Positions 17,385 through 27,350 of a stretch of DNA of 64,000 bases are shown here, piece after piece. Positions within the stretch are counted from its first letter, which is position 1. Every line of letters begins with the position of its first letter. Origin of the DNA: Paenibacillus polymyxa M1 (lineage in GTDB: Bacteria; Bacillota; Bacilli; Paenibacillales; Paenibacillaceae); assembly GCF_000237325.1 (NCBI RefSeq), contig NC_017542.1, positions 4,728,001-4,792,000 of the forward strand, written 5' to 3'. The translations under genes were made by a program, and so were the position numbers. The notes beneath the pieces are model-generated. The model made no database searches. It was not told the DNA's origin and saw only the letters and a list, made by a program, of their open reading frames with translations.

Positions 17385-18674
17385 ATGTCTCTCACCGAAT
17401 GGCTCCATGTCGCATCTCGACAGCTTCAGGGGGGGCTCAAGTTGCTGGGTTCCGTTCCGCGTGTTGCGGAGGAGGCATGGGAGGGCAAACGTGCGGCCTG
17501 GACCGAATCCCGTAAATTACGCTATCCCTTGCGTGATCTGCCGTGGGATTATCATTCGGCACAAGCCGCCATGAATGAAGCTGAAGCATTAATGCTGGTG
17601 AACGGACCCGCTACGCGTCCCTCTTCTCTAAATATGCCCTTATGCGAAACAGACTGTGAGCTGCTGGAGCGGATCAAGAACGATACAGCACAGGAGAATC
17701 GCAGCAACATCACGCGCACTGCCGCTTATCTTGAATGCTATCGTGGCTACCCGGAATTACACTGGGCATTACTGGCCCATCTGGTTTCTCGTAATGGCGG
17801 CTATAATATGACTGACCTGAAGGGGGAGCTCATTGGCAACCTGTTCGGCGAACAGGAAAAGGAGTGGCTGTATCGGCTACTTGAGCGCTGTAACGCTCTT
17901 ATTTTTCAAGACGCTTATCCACAGTTGCAGCTTTACATGCACAGCCGTCATTTGGGACGGAGTTGCTTCCATTTGTTGCCTCATTTTCACGTTTCGCCAT
18001 TCATGAAGCCCTTTTGGGAACGTTTCTGGGCTTGGCGGGATAGTTCTCTTTTGACGGTGGCGCTCATTATTAATGAACAAAACTATATTGAAGGACGGGT
18101 CGTGAAAAATCCGTACTTTCAAAAATTTGTGACACACAAGCCAGGCTTTTATTTGCATGACTGGCTTCAGCTCAATCAGGTTATATTTCCGCTTGGGCTA
18201 AACGGTGGGCTTGCCGGACTTGTCATGGAGCGTTTCGGCCATCTGGATGAGCGGATCGGTTTTGGTAAAAGTCTTTACGCTATGTTATTTGGCCATCAGC
18301 AGGTACTGGATCAGGTATCCGCATTTGCTGCCAGCGTGCCGCATACCGGGTCTCGCAGCGACTATTGGCCCGGACTATTCACACCAAATGTACAAAAAGC
18401 GCTGCGCTCTCCAGAAGAGAGTGCAACGCTTTTAGCACATGAATGGCTCCCGCCAAGTCAACGTCTGTACAGCCCGGAGCTGAACGCCGTCTGGTCAGAT
18501 ACAGCCTATGATCCGATTCCCCGTTATGACTGGTTTCAGGACGGTTCTACACTTGGGCATATCAGTGAACCAAGACGGCCTCTGTTATTTGCCATGCGCC
18601 ATGAGCATCGCCATGGCATTCAAAAAACAGCAATGGCCCATGATGCTCATAACAGCTTAAGGTCCTTTCACTGA
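17385..18674 (+). CDS. DUF2515 family protein (YppC-like)
   Basis: 429 residues, soluble, rich in Trp and His. The central segment (NRSNITRTAAYLECYRGYPE, then LLAHLVSRNGGYNMTDLKG) is the DUF2515 signature found in B. subtilis YppC and spore-formers. The protein is longer than YppC. The start at 17385 has AAAGGAGG about 10 nt upstream. No catalytic motif is known for the family. Convergent with the flippase gene at 18693, with only 18 bp between stops. Confidence 0.85.
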   Translation: MSLTEWLHVASRQLQGGLKLLGSVPRVAEEAWEGKRAAWTESRKLRYPLRDLPWDYHSAQAAMNEAEALMLVNGPATRPSSLNMPLCETDCELLERIKNDTAQENRSNITRTAAYLECYRGYPELHWALLAHLVSRNGGYNMTDLKGELIGNLFGEQEKEWLYRLLERCNALIFQDAYPQLQLYMHSRHLGRSCFHLLPHFHVSPFMKPFWERFWAWRDSSLLTVALIINEQNYIEGRVVKNPYFQKFVTHKPGFYLHDWLQLNQVIFPLGLNGGLAGLVMERFGHLDERIGFGKSLYAMLFGHQQVLDQVSAFAASVPHTGSRSDYWPGLFTPNVQKALRSPEESATLLAHEWLPPSQRLYSPELNAVWSDTAYDPIPRYDWFQDGSTLGHISEPRRPLLFAMRHEHRHGIQKTAMAHDAHNSLRSFH

Positions 18675-18692
18675 ACAGATGAGAGGGCTTTT

Positions 18693-20327
18693 TTAGCCTC
18701 GTTGTCCAGTGGACTCACGCTGTAGGCGCATTAACGGACGCAATACCTTCTGCAACACGCGCGGATAGTTACCCAGCTCGTCCCTGCGCAATACGCGCAG
18801 TACAACCAGCAATACCAAGTAGCATACCAGTACAACCGCTCCGGCAATGCAGCACGCAATCAAGAAGGCTACACGCGCAGGCATCAGATGTACCAGCAAA
18901 ATGCAGGCTTCATTTACTCCGTACCCGATAGCTCCCGAGACAACGACTGCGGTTAGGAAGCCTGCCCAGCGACGACCCATGATTGAGAAGGAAACAATCC
19001 CTTTCAGTACACGTAAATTCAGCAACGTAATGACGAGAAAACATAATCCGGTTGCGGCAATAATTCCGTAAATCCCTAGCCAACCAGCCAGCAGCCAGCT
19101 CGCTGCCAACTTCACGACGATCCCAACCATCACATTGACCATTGAAATACGCGGCTTGCCCATACCAATCAATATCGAATTAGAGGTCATCATCGTAATC
19201 TGAAAGATCGTTCCGAGTGTCAGAACAGCGATAATCCCGCTGCCTCCAAGCGAGCTGAACAGCAGACCATTAATAGAATAGGCAGTTACACATAAAGCCA
19301 GCACAATCGGCATTCCAGTCAGAATAGAGATGCGCAAGGCCAGCGTCATCTGATTTTGTAAATGCTGTTCATCCTTACGGGCAAAAGCCGCTGAAATGAT
19401 CGGAATGAGCGATTGACTGAGTGCAATGGCCAAAATCGGAGGGATACCTGCCACACTCTGTGCCCTAGAGCCTAGATAACCCAACTGAGTAGTCGCCTGA
19501 TCCAATCCCACTTGTCCAGACAGCAGTCTAACTACAATCGACGTATCAATAAAATTAACCGCCGGAACCGTCAGAGACGACAATACGATAGGAATAGAGA
19601 GCTTGAAAATATCTTTGTAAATGCGCATCATTGGTAGCGCGGAGCTTTCCTCTTGGAATTGCTCTTGACGATCTTGGCGATCCTGACGACGCAATTTCAC
19701 CGTGTAGTACAGCATCACCCCCAGAGCGCCAAGACTTCCCATGACACCCCCAAAGGAGGCCCCCGCCGCTACCTCACGATCTCCATAGCCAAGCTTCAAA
19801 ATAATAAAAGCGAGCAGAATTGCGGTGGCTACCCGTGCGACCTGCTCCACAATCTGTGAAATACCGCCTGCGGTCATATTACCGCGTCCCTGGAAGTATC
19901 CGCGCATCATCGCAATGGCAGGAAACAACAGCAAAGCGGGTGCCAAAGCCTGAATAGCCAAAGCAGACTGCGGAACCCCTGCTACATGCTCGGCAAAATA
20001 AGGCGCTCCAAAATACAGCAGCGCCGTAATGATAACACCGGCCACGGCCGCGAATATCAAAGCCGCACGATACACACGTCGCGCTTCCGCAGGCCGATCC
20101 AGTGCGTAGCGTTCCGAAACCATTTTGCTCAGTGTGCTGGGAATACCGGCCGTAGCGACCGTGAGCAGCATCAAATAAGCGTTGTTCGCAATGGTAAACG
20201 AGGCGTTCCCGACGGAGCCGAGCAAATGCTCCAATGGAACGCGCTGTACCAGACCAAGCACTCTGGCCACCAAAGCGGCAGCGGCTAAAATAAGCGTACC
20301 TTTAAGGAATGTTTCTTTATTGGACAA
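18693..20327 (-). CDS. MATE-like lipid/polysaccharide flippase (SpoVB/YtgP-MurJ family)
   Basis: About 544 residues and around fourteen membrane helices, with the SpoVB/YtgP signature at the N-terminus (KGTLILAAAALVARVLG) and FTIANNAYLMLLTVATAGIPSTLSK. Such proteins flip lipid II or similar undecaprenyl-linked precursors across the membrane for cell wall or spore cortex synthesis. The start is set at a TTG (20327) preceded by AAGGGAA at 6 nt; the frame runs 13 codons further upstream to 20366 without a better site. Which of SpoVB or YtgP it corresponds to cannot be decided without comparison. Confidence 0.88.
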   Translation of the reverse strand: MSNKETFLKGTLILAAAALVARVLGLVQRVPLEHLLGSVGNASFTIANNAYLMLLTVATAGIPSTLSKMVSERYALDRPAEARRVYRAALIFAAVAGVIITALLYFGAPYFAEHVAGVPQSALAIQALAPALLLFPAIAMMRGYFQGRGNMTAGGISQIVEQVARVATAILLAFIILKLGYGDREVAAGASFGGVMGSLGALGVMLYYTVKLRRQDRQDRQEQFQEESSALPMMRIYKDIFKLSIPIVLSSLTVPAVNFIDTSIVVRLLSGQVGLDQATTQLGYLGSRAQSVAGIPPILAIALSQSLIPIISAAFARKDEQHLQNQMTLALRISILTGMPIVLALCVTAYSINGLLFSSLGGSGIIAVLTLGTIFQITMMTSNSILIGMGKPRISMVNVMVGIVVKLAASWLLAGWLGIYGIIAATGLCFLVITLLNLRVLKGIVSFSIMGRRWAGFLTAVVVSGAIGYGVNEACILLVHLMPARVAFLIACCIAGAVVLVCYLVLLVVLRVLRRDELGNYPRVLQKVLRPLMRLQRESTGQRG

Positions 20328-20364
20328 AATGCGTTCCCTTCTTTCTTGCTGTTCACATGCATGC

Positions 20365-20414
20365 AAAAGCCCCGCAACAAACAGTCATGGCCTGAGCCAT
20401 CACCGGTGCGGAGC
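20365..20414 (-). terminator. Terminator between DUF456 and the flippase gene
   Basis: GCTCCGCA and TGCGGGGC arms (with an inner ATGGCTCAGGCCAT palindrome) followed by TTTTGC on the minus strand. Confidence 0.65.
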
Positions 20415-20460
20415 CGCATGTCGATTCTGTCTCTGCAAATCATAATAAACGAATCTCTGG

Positions 20461-20940
20461 TTAAAACACCCAAATCAAGAATACAATAATCATGGCAAGC
20501 TGCAAAATTACTTTCATCACGGTGCTAGTAAATAGGCCCAAGACGGAGCCAAAGCCCACTTTTATAGCTCGATCCAGCGGGGCTTTGCCAATCAGCTCAC
20601 CCAGCACAGCACCGATAAATGGTCCCAAAATCAAACCGAATGCTGGAATAACAAAGGGGCCAATTATGATTCCCACAGTACTAAGGATCGCTGACAAACG
20701 CGAGCCGCCAAATCGCTTGACTCCCCACGCATTCACAGCATAATCCGCAATAAAAAGGGCAACGACGATTAGTGTTTGTATAATCCAAAACAAAGCATTG
20801 TATGGAGCAAACGAGAAAAACCAGCCGTATACAAAAAATGCAAAATAAATGGCGAGCGCCCCCGGCAATACGGGATACACCGCTCCCGCCATGCCCACAA
20901 TGAACAGTACAATGACAACAATCCAACCTACAACGTCCAT
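20461..20940 (-). CDS. DUF456 membrane protein
   Basis: 159 residues with four or five hydrophobic segments and the glycine-rich GPFIGAVLGELIGK motif of DUF456 proteins (B. subtilis YqgC-like). The Gly-zipper-like C-terminus is characteristic. Function is unknown. The ATG has GGAGGAGG upstream. It is 50 nt downstream of the HAD phosphatase on the same strand. Confidence 0.88.
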   Translation of the reverse strand: MDVVGWIVVIVLFIVGMAGAVYPVLPGALAIYFAFFVYGWFFSFAPYNALFWIIQTLIVVALFIADYAVNAWGVKRFGGSRLSAILSTVGIIIGPFVIPAFGLILGPFIGAVLGELIGKAPLDRAIKVGFGSVLGLFTSTVMKVILQLAMIIVFLIWVF

Positions 20941-20990
20941 GGGCCTCCTCCTTCTCGTCTATTCATCTTGCTTGTGCACTATTCATTTTA

Positions 20991-21740
20991 TTACACAAGC
21001 ACATAATCTCGAATCACTTCTACAATGCCGTCCTCATTATTCGAAGCCACAACCACATTAGCGGCTTCTTTTACCGTATCCTGAGCATTCCCCATCGCTA
21101 CGCCCAGTCCAGCCGCTTGAATCACAGCCAGGTCATTCAAACTGTCGCCAACGGCAACCACCTGCTCCATGGTAATGCCGAGCAGGTCGCACACTTCAGC
21201 GATGCCACTGGCTTTGGATATACCGGCCGGATTAATTTCCAGATTCGTCATCGAAGAATTGGAAATTTCAAGTCCTCCCATCTCCTGAAGCTTGAGCAAA
21301 ATTTGATGGCGAATTTCGTCATTTTCCGTATTAAAACCGAATTTGAGCCATTCCTGTGTGTCCAATGTGTCCGGCCAACGATCTCTGTTGTATAACTCCT
21401 CGGTTGAGTAAGCCCAGAACCAAGAGCCTGTTTCTACGGCAATCTGGTGCATCTTGCGAATAAGCTCCTTATCAAGTAAATAGCGGCGCCACAATTCGTG
21501 AGGTGATTTCCATACTTCACTGCCGTTTACAGTTACCATTGGCGTCTCCAGGCCGAGTTGCTGACCGTAAGGTAAAGCATGCATCGCTGCACGTCCGGTG
21601 GACAAGCATACATGAATCCCTTCCTGAATCGCCTTATTAATCCAGTTAATCGTTTCCAAGCTTATTTCATGATTATCATTCAGTAAAGTTCCATCCATGT
21701 CGAGCGCAAGCAGTTTGTATTTATATTGGTTTTCTCCCAT
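20991..21740 (-). CDS. Cof-type HAD-IIB phosphatase
   Basis: 249 residues. HAD motif I DMDGTLL (near residue 14), motif II in STGRA, Lys before the cap and motif IV GDSLNDL are all present, with the Cof-type C2 cap between motifs II and III. These enzymes dephosphorylate sugar phosphates, nucleotide or cofactor phosphates such as pyridoxal phosphate or FMN; the specific substrate is unknown. The ATG has GGAGG upstream. Cytoplasmic. Confidence 0.92.
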   Translation of the reverse strand: MGENQYKYKLLALDMDGTLLNDNHEISLETINWINKAIQEGIHVCLSTGRAAMHALPYGQQLGLETPMVTVNGSEVWKSPHELWRRYLLDKELIRKMHQIAVETGSWFWAYSTEELYNRDRWPDTLDTQEWLKFGFNTENDEIRHQILLKLQEMGGLEISNSSMTNLEINPAGISKASGIAEVCDLLGITMEQVVAVGDSLNDLAVIQAAGLGVAMGNAQDTVKEAANVVVASNNEDGIVEVIRDYVLV

Positions 21741-21821
21741 GGTCTCTCTTCCTCCTGTTGTCCCTTATGTCCAACGACATTTTACCATGAAAAAGAGAAG
21801 CCCACAAAAGTATTCAAGTCC

Positions 21822-23900
21822 TTATTTCGCTACCAGAGGCTTTTTAGGATTACCATCAAGCCCGTATACTTCGTCATACGCATCAAATATTTTACGCGCA
21901 ACCGGTCCCGCACTCGTCGCACCAAAGCCCCCTTCAGGAATGATAACCGCTACAGCCAGCTTCGGATTTTGGCGTGGAGCAAAAGCGATGAACACCCCGT
22001 TATCTTTAACCGTACGTCCCACCACCTGCTGAGAAGTCCCCGTTTTGCGGGCATAATCATAGGGAAATCCGTTAAAGGCTTTAACATCGGTAGCCATGCC
22101 GCGAATCACAGTATTCCAGTACGTATCTGAAAAAGCGACCTCATTCAGCACCTTCGGCTTAAACTCACGTACGAGATTCCCCTGGTCATCCACAATTTTA
22201 CTGACTAGATGAGGCTGCATTCGCTTGCCCTTGGTTGCCAGCACAGTCGTATACTGGGCCAGCTGCATCGCTGTATATTTCCCTTGCTGACCAAAGGATG
22301 CCTGTACCAAACGTGTCAGCGCACTTTCATGCTTGCTCGTATACTCAAGTCTGCCTGCCCACTCGCCTGGCAGATCGACTTCAGTCGGAACGCCTAATCC
22401 AAATTCCTTCATATACTTGTCCCATACATCAATTCCCTGATGCATCCCTGCATTACTTCCGTATTTGGCATACAGTGGCTTGCCGATCATATCCACCATA
22501 AACGTATTCGACGAGACCTCAATTGCCCTGCTAGGTGTCAAAGAACCATACACATGTCCGCTAGAGTTCCCAACCCGGCTGGAGCGATTTTTGCCGTAAT
22601 ACGCACTTCCCGTATCCTGATAAGTCTGTCCGGGAGAAAACAGGTTTTCCTTCAACCCGATCAGCACGGTTAGCGGCTTAATGGTTGAACCCAGCAGAAC
22701 CGAGGATTCCGGGTGCGGGCCCACTTTTCCACTAGGTACGGATTTAATTGTTCCATTTCCCATTTTATGCTGAATTTCGTCATATACCGAAGGTGAGGTA
22801 CTTCCACTTTTCCATACATTAGAGTCATAATCCGGCATACTGGCCATTGCCACGATATTTCCGGTCTCTACCTCCATCGCTACAGCGAAGCCAGTGGTTG
22901 CGTCTTGATGAAGCTTCCCCGATACGGCATGAGTATGAAGCCAGCGAAGCTGATCCATAATGGCCTGTTCGGTTTTCTGCTGAATTTCCTTGTTGATGGT
23001 GGAGTATAGATGATGTCCTTTTTCCGGAGGAGTAATGGATTCAATACCCTCCGGCATGCTGCGAGGATTGACCTCTACCGTTTTATATCCGTTTTTTCCT
23101 CTCAGCTCGTCCTGGTACTGAAGCTCCAAGCCATCATATCCGACCGTTTCACTTTCCGAATAAACTTGTGCCGGTTTTAAAACCTCCGAATTAGCTTCAT
23201 AGAGCTCTTTATATTTGGGCCGGTTCGTTCGAGCTCCTTTGAACTTGTACATATATCCAATCGTTTGCACTGCCACCCGATCCGGGTCATAATGGCGTAC
23301 ACTTTCTTCTACAACCTCTACACCAGGGAACTCTGTCCGATGTTCCAGAAAATAAGCGATTTCCTCCCGACTCAGGTCGGATTTGACCAAACGTGGGGTA
23401 AATCCCCTATATTGATTATAGTCCGGGTCCAGTCTCTTTTTTATTTCCTCTGCATTAAGCTGCTCTCCTTCGGGACGACCCAGTTCGTTTAATTTGGCAG
23501 CAAGCTTGGCAGCAAAAGCATTGAGCTCAGGGAGCAGCTTTTCCCCCGGCTTGCGATCTTTCTCCGTACGTTTGCTATAATCCTTAGGCAAAGTTACGTA
23601 CAGGGACTGCACCGAGGTGGAATATGCCAGTCTAACCTTACCTGTGGAGTCATAAATCGTACCGCGACTCGGGGTTAGCGGGACATTTTTGGTATTTATC
23701 GATTGCTGCTGGCCCTTTAGCTCCTCTGATTGTATAAACTGCAATACAGCTAGTCTGGTAATGATCAGGGCAAACAGCACAAAAGTACTAAAAAACAGTA
23801 GGTTGGTTCGTAAAACCGTCCGTTTTTTTCGCGACTCTTCATTCTCTTCAACATTTTTCTTTTTAAATGAAAACTTTTTATCCAAACTTCCTCTGTCCAT
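21822..23900 (-). CDS. Class B penicillin-binding protein (PBP2-like transpeptidase), copy A
   Basis: 692 residues. A basic cytoplasmic N-terminus, one membrane helix (about 33-53), the PBP dimerisation domain (VPLTPSRGTIYD onward) and the transpeptidase domain with STIK at 405-408, SSN (in SSNTFM) and KTGTS. It should crosslink peptidoglycan at the outer face of the membrane, in elongation (PBP2/MrdA-like) or sporulation. The ribosome site AGGAG is about 15 nt before the ATG, longer than usual. It is a close relative, along its whole length, of the next gene upstream at 24081, so the pair arose by tandem duplication. Confidence 0.93.
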   Translation of the reverse strand: MDRGSLDKKFSFKKKNVEENEESRKKRTVLRTNLLFFSTFVLFALIITRLAVLQFIQSEELKGQQQSINTKNVPLTPSRGTIYDSTGKVRLAYSTSVQSLYVTLPKDYSKRTEKDRKPGEKLLPELNAFAAKLAAKLNELGRPEGEQLNAEEIKKRLDPDYNQYRGFTPRLVKSDLSREEIAYFLEHRTEFPGVEVVEESVRHYDPDRVAVQTIGYMYKFKGARTNRPKYKELYEANSEVLKPAQVYSESETVGYDGLELQYQDELRGKNGYKTVEVNPRSMPEGIESITPPEKGHHLYSTINKEIQQKTEQAIMDQLRWLHTHAVSGKLHQDATTGFAVAMEVETGNIVAMASMPDYDSNVWKSGSTSPSVYDEIQHKMGNGTIKSVPSGKVGPHPESSVLLGSTIKPLTVLIGLKENLFSPGQTYQDTGSAYYGKNRSSRVGNSSGHVYGSLTPSRAIEVSSNTFMVDMIGKPLYAKYGSNAGMHQGIDVWDKYMKEFGLGVPTEVDLPGEWAGRLEYTSKHESALTRLVQASFGQQGKYTAMQLAQYTTVLATKGKRMQPHLVSKIVDDQGNLVREFKPKVLNEVAFSDTYWNTVIRGMATDVKAFNGFPYDYARKTGTSQQVVGRTVKDNGVFIAFAPRQNPKLAVAVIIPEGGFGATSAGPVARKIFDAYDEVYGLDGNPKKPLVAK

Positions 23901-24015
23901 ATTAGCTGGTCATTACTCCTTTCAGTTAGGTTTTTATATTCCTGATCCTACCATATCCAAAGCAATAAACGATGAATTCCCAGATGACAATTTTGTAAGA
24001 AAACGTAGAAAAAGC

Positions 24016-24054
24016 ATAAAAAGCTTCCCGCAGCCCAAAGGCTAAGAGAAGCTT
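24016..24054 (-). terminator. Terminator between the two penicillin-binding protein genes
   Basis: Minus-strand arms AAGCTTCTC and GGGAAGCTT enclose AGCC/GGCT, followed by a T-run. It suggests the two paralogues are separately transcribed. Confidence 0.8.
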
Positions 24055-24080
24055 TCGTGAATTGATATTATATAAAATGA

Positions 24081-26162
24081 TTATGGCTGTTTAGTAGTGT
24101 TAGGATCGGTTGCTGTGGCCTCCTTTTTCTTAGGCACCCCGTCCAGACCGTACACTTCGTCGTAAGCATCAAATATTTTACGTGCCACAGGTCCGGCGCT
24201 CCAAGCTCCGAAGCCTCCTTCAGGAATGACAACTGCTACTGCAAGTTTAGGATTCTGGCGTGGTGCAAAGGCGATAAATACCCCGTTATCTTTTAGTTCT
24301 CTGCCTACACTCTGCTGTGATGTCCCCGTTTTGCGAGCAAAGTCATAAGGGAAACCTTTAAATGCGCTGACATCTGTTGCCATCCCGCGTATGACTTCAT
24401 TCCAGTAAGCATCCGGAAATTTCACTTCATTCAGCACCTTCGGCTTAAACGTTTGAACCACATTACCGTTGGTATCTTTAATTTGACTGACCAAATGCGG
24501 CTCCATCCGTTTGCCCTTTGTTGCAATCATCGTTGTATACTGGGCAAGTTGCATAGGTGTATATTTACCTTGTTGACCAAAGGAAGCATACGCTAGTCTA
24601 GAAAGTACCGACTCGGATTTATTCGTATACTCTCGCCAACCCCGGAACTCACCAGGCAAGTCTACTCCAGTGGAAACGCCTAATCCAAACTCCTTCATAT
24701 AACGGTCCCATACATTTATCCCCTGGTCTTCTGTAGCATTATTTCTGTATTTGTTATATAGGCGCTTGCCAACCATATCGACCATGAAAGCATTAGAGGA
24801 ATGACGTATAGCGGTAGCCGGGTCCATTGAACCGTACACATGACCAGACGAGTTCCGCACCCGTGCGGAATTATTACGTCCGAAATAAGCAGCCCCTGTG
24901 TCTTGATAGTACGTATTTGTCGTAAATAGTCCTTCTTCCAATCCAATAAGAACAGACAGCGGTTTAATAGTTGATCCGAGAAGCACGGTAGAATCTGGGT
25001 GCTGTCCAGATTGGCCTGAGCCAACGTTCTTAATTGTAGCGTTTTGATACACATGTTTTATCTCTTCATATTTGTCTTTTGAAATCGTACCCGTTTGCCA
25101 ATAATTCGCATCATAATCCGGCATACTAGCCATCGCGACTACATTCCCTGTATCCACTTCCATGGCTACAGCAAAGCCTGTTTTCGCATAAGGATGAGTC
25201 CTGCCAGATACAGCGTGTGTATGGAGCCATCTCAATTGATCCATAATGGCATTTTCAGTCTTCACCTGAATTTCTTTGTTAATAGTGGAATAGACATTAT
25301 CCCCTTTTTGCGGAGGAGTAACAGAATCTACACCTTCCGGCATATTGCGTGGATCAATGGGTACTGTTTTATAGCCATTTTTCCCCCGTAATTGTTCCTG
25401 ATATTGATATTCCAGCCCGTCAAAGCCCACAGATTCGTTATCCATATAAATGAGGCCCGGATCATTTTCAGCTGACATGGATTTTTGAATATTCTTATAT
25501 TTATCCAACGTTTCACGTGCACTTTTATAACTTTTAATATAACCAACCGTTTGAACAGCTACCGTGTCAGGATCGTAATGGCGTACCGTTTCTTCAACGA
25601 CATCTACGCCTGGAAACTCACTTTTATGCTCCATAAAATAAGCGACTTCTTCTGGAGTAAGATTGGTTTTAATCAGACGAGGCGTAAAACCGCTAAATCG
25701 TTGATAGTTCCGGTCCATGGCGTCCATAATTTGTTCTGGCGTCATTTTAGGCTCATCTTTATTGCCATATTCAGCAAATCGATTCGCCAGCTTCTGTGTC
25801 ATTTTCTCCAGCTCAGGCAATAGCTTTTTGTCATTATCACGCTTTTCTTCCATACCATCACTGTAGTTCTTGGAGAGCGTGATATACAGCGATTGTACAG
25901 GTGTCGAATACGCCAGTCTGTTCTGTCCGGTGGAATCATAGATCGTCCCGCGAATCGGCGTAAGTGGTACATTTTTGGTAACATTACTGGCCTCCTGCTG
26001 TTTGAGCTGAGGTCCATCTACAAATTGAAGTATCGCCAATCTTACAATAATGACTGTAAATATAATGAACGAGCTGAAAAAGAACAGATTGATCCGGAAG
26101 CTAAATCTTTTTCGGTCGGATGTCTCATTGTCTTTTCCTTGCTCGTTGTCCATCTTTCTCAT
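24081..26162 (-). CDS. Class B penicillin-binding protein (PBP2-like transpeptidase), copy B
   Basis: 693 residues with the same architecture as copy A: one membrane helix (about 23-45), dimerisation domain beginning VPLTPIRGTIYD, and transpeptidase motifs STIK, SSNAFM and KTGTS. All catalytic residues are intact, so both copies should work. The C-terminus has a Lys/Thr/Pro-rich tail absent from copy A. It is 20 nt downstream of the transglutaminase-fusion gene, so probably its operon partner. The exact start is uncertain: ATG codons are at 26162 and 26153 with an imperfect GGAG site. Confidence 0.92.
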   Translation of the reverse strand: MRKMDNEQGKDNETSDRKRFSFRINLFFFSSFIIFTVIIVRLAILQFVDGPQLKQQEASNVTKNVPLTPIRGTIYDSTGQNRLAYSTPVQSLYITLSKNYSDGMEEKRDNDKKLLPELEKMTQKLANRFAEYGNKDEPKMTPEQIMDAMDRNYQRFSGFTPRLIKTNLTPEEVAYFMEHKSEFPGVDVVEETVRHYDPDTVAVQTVGYIKSYKSARETLDKYKNIQKSMSAENDPGLIYMDNESVGFDGLEYQYQEQLRGKNGYKTVPIDPRNMPEGVDSVTPPQKGDNVYSTINKEIQVKTENAIMDQLRWLHTHAVSGRTHPYAKTGFAVAMEVDTGNVVAMASMPDYDANYWQTGTISKDKYEEIKHVYQNATIKNVGSGQSGQHPDSTVLLGSTIKPLSVLIGLEEGLFTTNTYYQDTGAAYFGRNNSARVRNSSGHVYGSMDPATAIRHSSNAFMVDMVGKRLYNKYRNNATEDQGINVWDRYMKEFGLGVSTGVDLPGEFRGWREYTNKSESVLSRLAYASFGQQGKYTPMQLAQYTTMIATKGKRMEPHLVSQIKDTNGNVVQTFKPKVLNEVKFPDAYWNEVIRGMATDVSAFKGFPYDFARKTGTSQQSVGRELKDNGVFIAFAPRQNPKLAVAVVIPEGGFGAWSAGPVARKIFDAYDEVYGLDGVPKKKEATATDPNTTKQP

Positions 26163-26182
26163 GTGCCCTTTTCCACTCCTTC

Positions 26183-27334
26183 TTAAATCACTTTATCCTT
26201 GATATGTGTTTGGGCAAAACCTGGCGGGTTAAACCAGTCTCCACTTTGTGCCCAGGTCGGGTCCAGCGGTACCCACTGATCCTGTCCGCTCAAATATACC
26301 TCATTCCAGGCATGGGACCCGTATCCTCCCTGTCCGTTGTATCCAAGGCCTGTTACAACCTTGACCTGTAGTCCCTGCGAACGAGCCATCATTGAGTAAA
26401 GGCGGGCATAATCAATGCACACTCCTTTACGTGTATCAAACGTATCTCTGGGAGTCTGTTCATGCCAGTCACCACGTTGCTCATAGGCTTCCACCTTACT
26501 GTAATCATAGCTAATACGGGTGCCTACCCATTCATACAACGCTCTGGCTTTTTGCTCGTCACCGCTAGCCCCTTCTGTAATCTTGGCCGCTGCCTGGACG
26601 ATATCGCTTGGAATGTCCCGGTCGATTATTTCATATTTGCGCTGCATGATACCATTCAATTCCTTGGTAACAGCCTGCGTAAATACGGGCAGCTTATCCT
26701 TAATCAGAGTCCCGGACAGCGGCTCAATGACCGATTGCGCACCTTGCTTATAAACCGGCGAAGCTTGTACGTAGCTGCTAAACCCGCTGTCTGGATACAG
26801 ACTTACGCCTATGAACAGCAGGGCTATGATCATCATGGCGCGAGCTCCACCAATAAGAGTACCTATGCCGGCCCCTGCCACCCTGCTGAAAAAGCCCGAT
26901 TTTTTTGGATGCTCATGGAGGGAGGAATCTGATTTGCCACCTACCATCAACACATAAATGGCACGCAGTATAAACTGGGCAATAGCATAACTGAGCATGA
27001 ACAATACGGCGAACCGCAGCAGCGGAAAACCCTCTATCCCCGCCACAAGCGTATAATAGAATTGCTCAATCCCACTTAGTTTTCGCTGTGGCAAATGCCC
27101 CATATAAGCTGCCAGCCATTGTTGCACCTTCGGTGAAAGCCACATGGCTAACCCGAGCGAGCACAAAATGCCCGCCACAGTGAGTATGCCATCCACAATG
27201 AGACTAAACAGCGCACCTACAGATCTGGAGGCCCCTCGCCTCCACCCCTGTATCAACGACAATACTACGATGGCGATCAGAAACACCGTCACGCCATTCC
27301 AATGAAGAATAGACTCCAGCCAGGATGGGTTCAT
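26183..27334 (-). CDS. CvpA-like membrane protein fused to a transglutaminase-like domain
   Basis: 383 residues. The first ~200 residues hold several membrane helices with the CvpA pattern (SLIQGWRRGASR after helix 1, further helices and a Gly-rich loop). The last ~130 form a transglutaminase-like (Transglut_core) domain with Cys in GVCIDYARLY, His in GSHAWNEVYL and Asp in PLDPTW, the catalytic triad. The ATG at 27334 has AGGAGG 6 nt upstream. Such domains act as cysteine proteases or amidases outside or inside the membrane. Its position next to a PBP suggests a cell-envelope role (inference). Confidence 0.87.
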   Translation of the reverse strand: MNPSWLESILHWNGVTVFLIAIVVLSLIQGWRRGASRSVGALFSLIVDGILTVAGILCSLGLAMWLSPKVQQWLAAYMGHLPQRKLSGIEQFYYTLVAGIEGFPLLRFAVLFMLSYAIAQFILRAIYVLMVGGKSDSSLHEHPKKSGFFSRVAGAGIGTLIGGARAMMIIALLFIGVSLYPDSGFSSYVQASPVYKQGAQSVIEPLSGTLIKDKLPVFTQAVTKELNGIMQRKYEIIDRDIPSDIVQAAAKITEGASGDEQKARALYEWVGTRISYDYSKVEAYEQRGDWHEQTPRDTFDTRKGVCIDYARLYSMMARSQGLQVKVVTGLGYNGQGGYGSHAWNEVYLSGQDQWVPLDPTWAQSGDWFNPPGFAQTHIKDKVI

Positions 27335-27350
27335 TGTGTTCCTCCTGTCT

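Noticed and set aside
23885..23930. Three-codon frame (ATG ACC AGC TAA) before PBP copy A as a leader peptide
   Set aside because: The AGGAG site is only two bases from this ATG, too close for initiation. It more likely belongs to the ATG at 23900.
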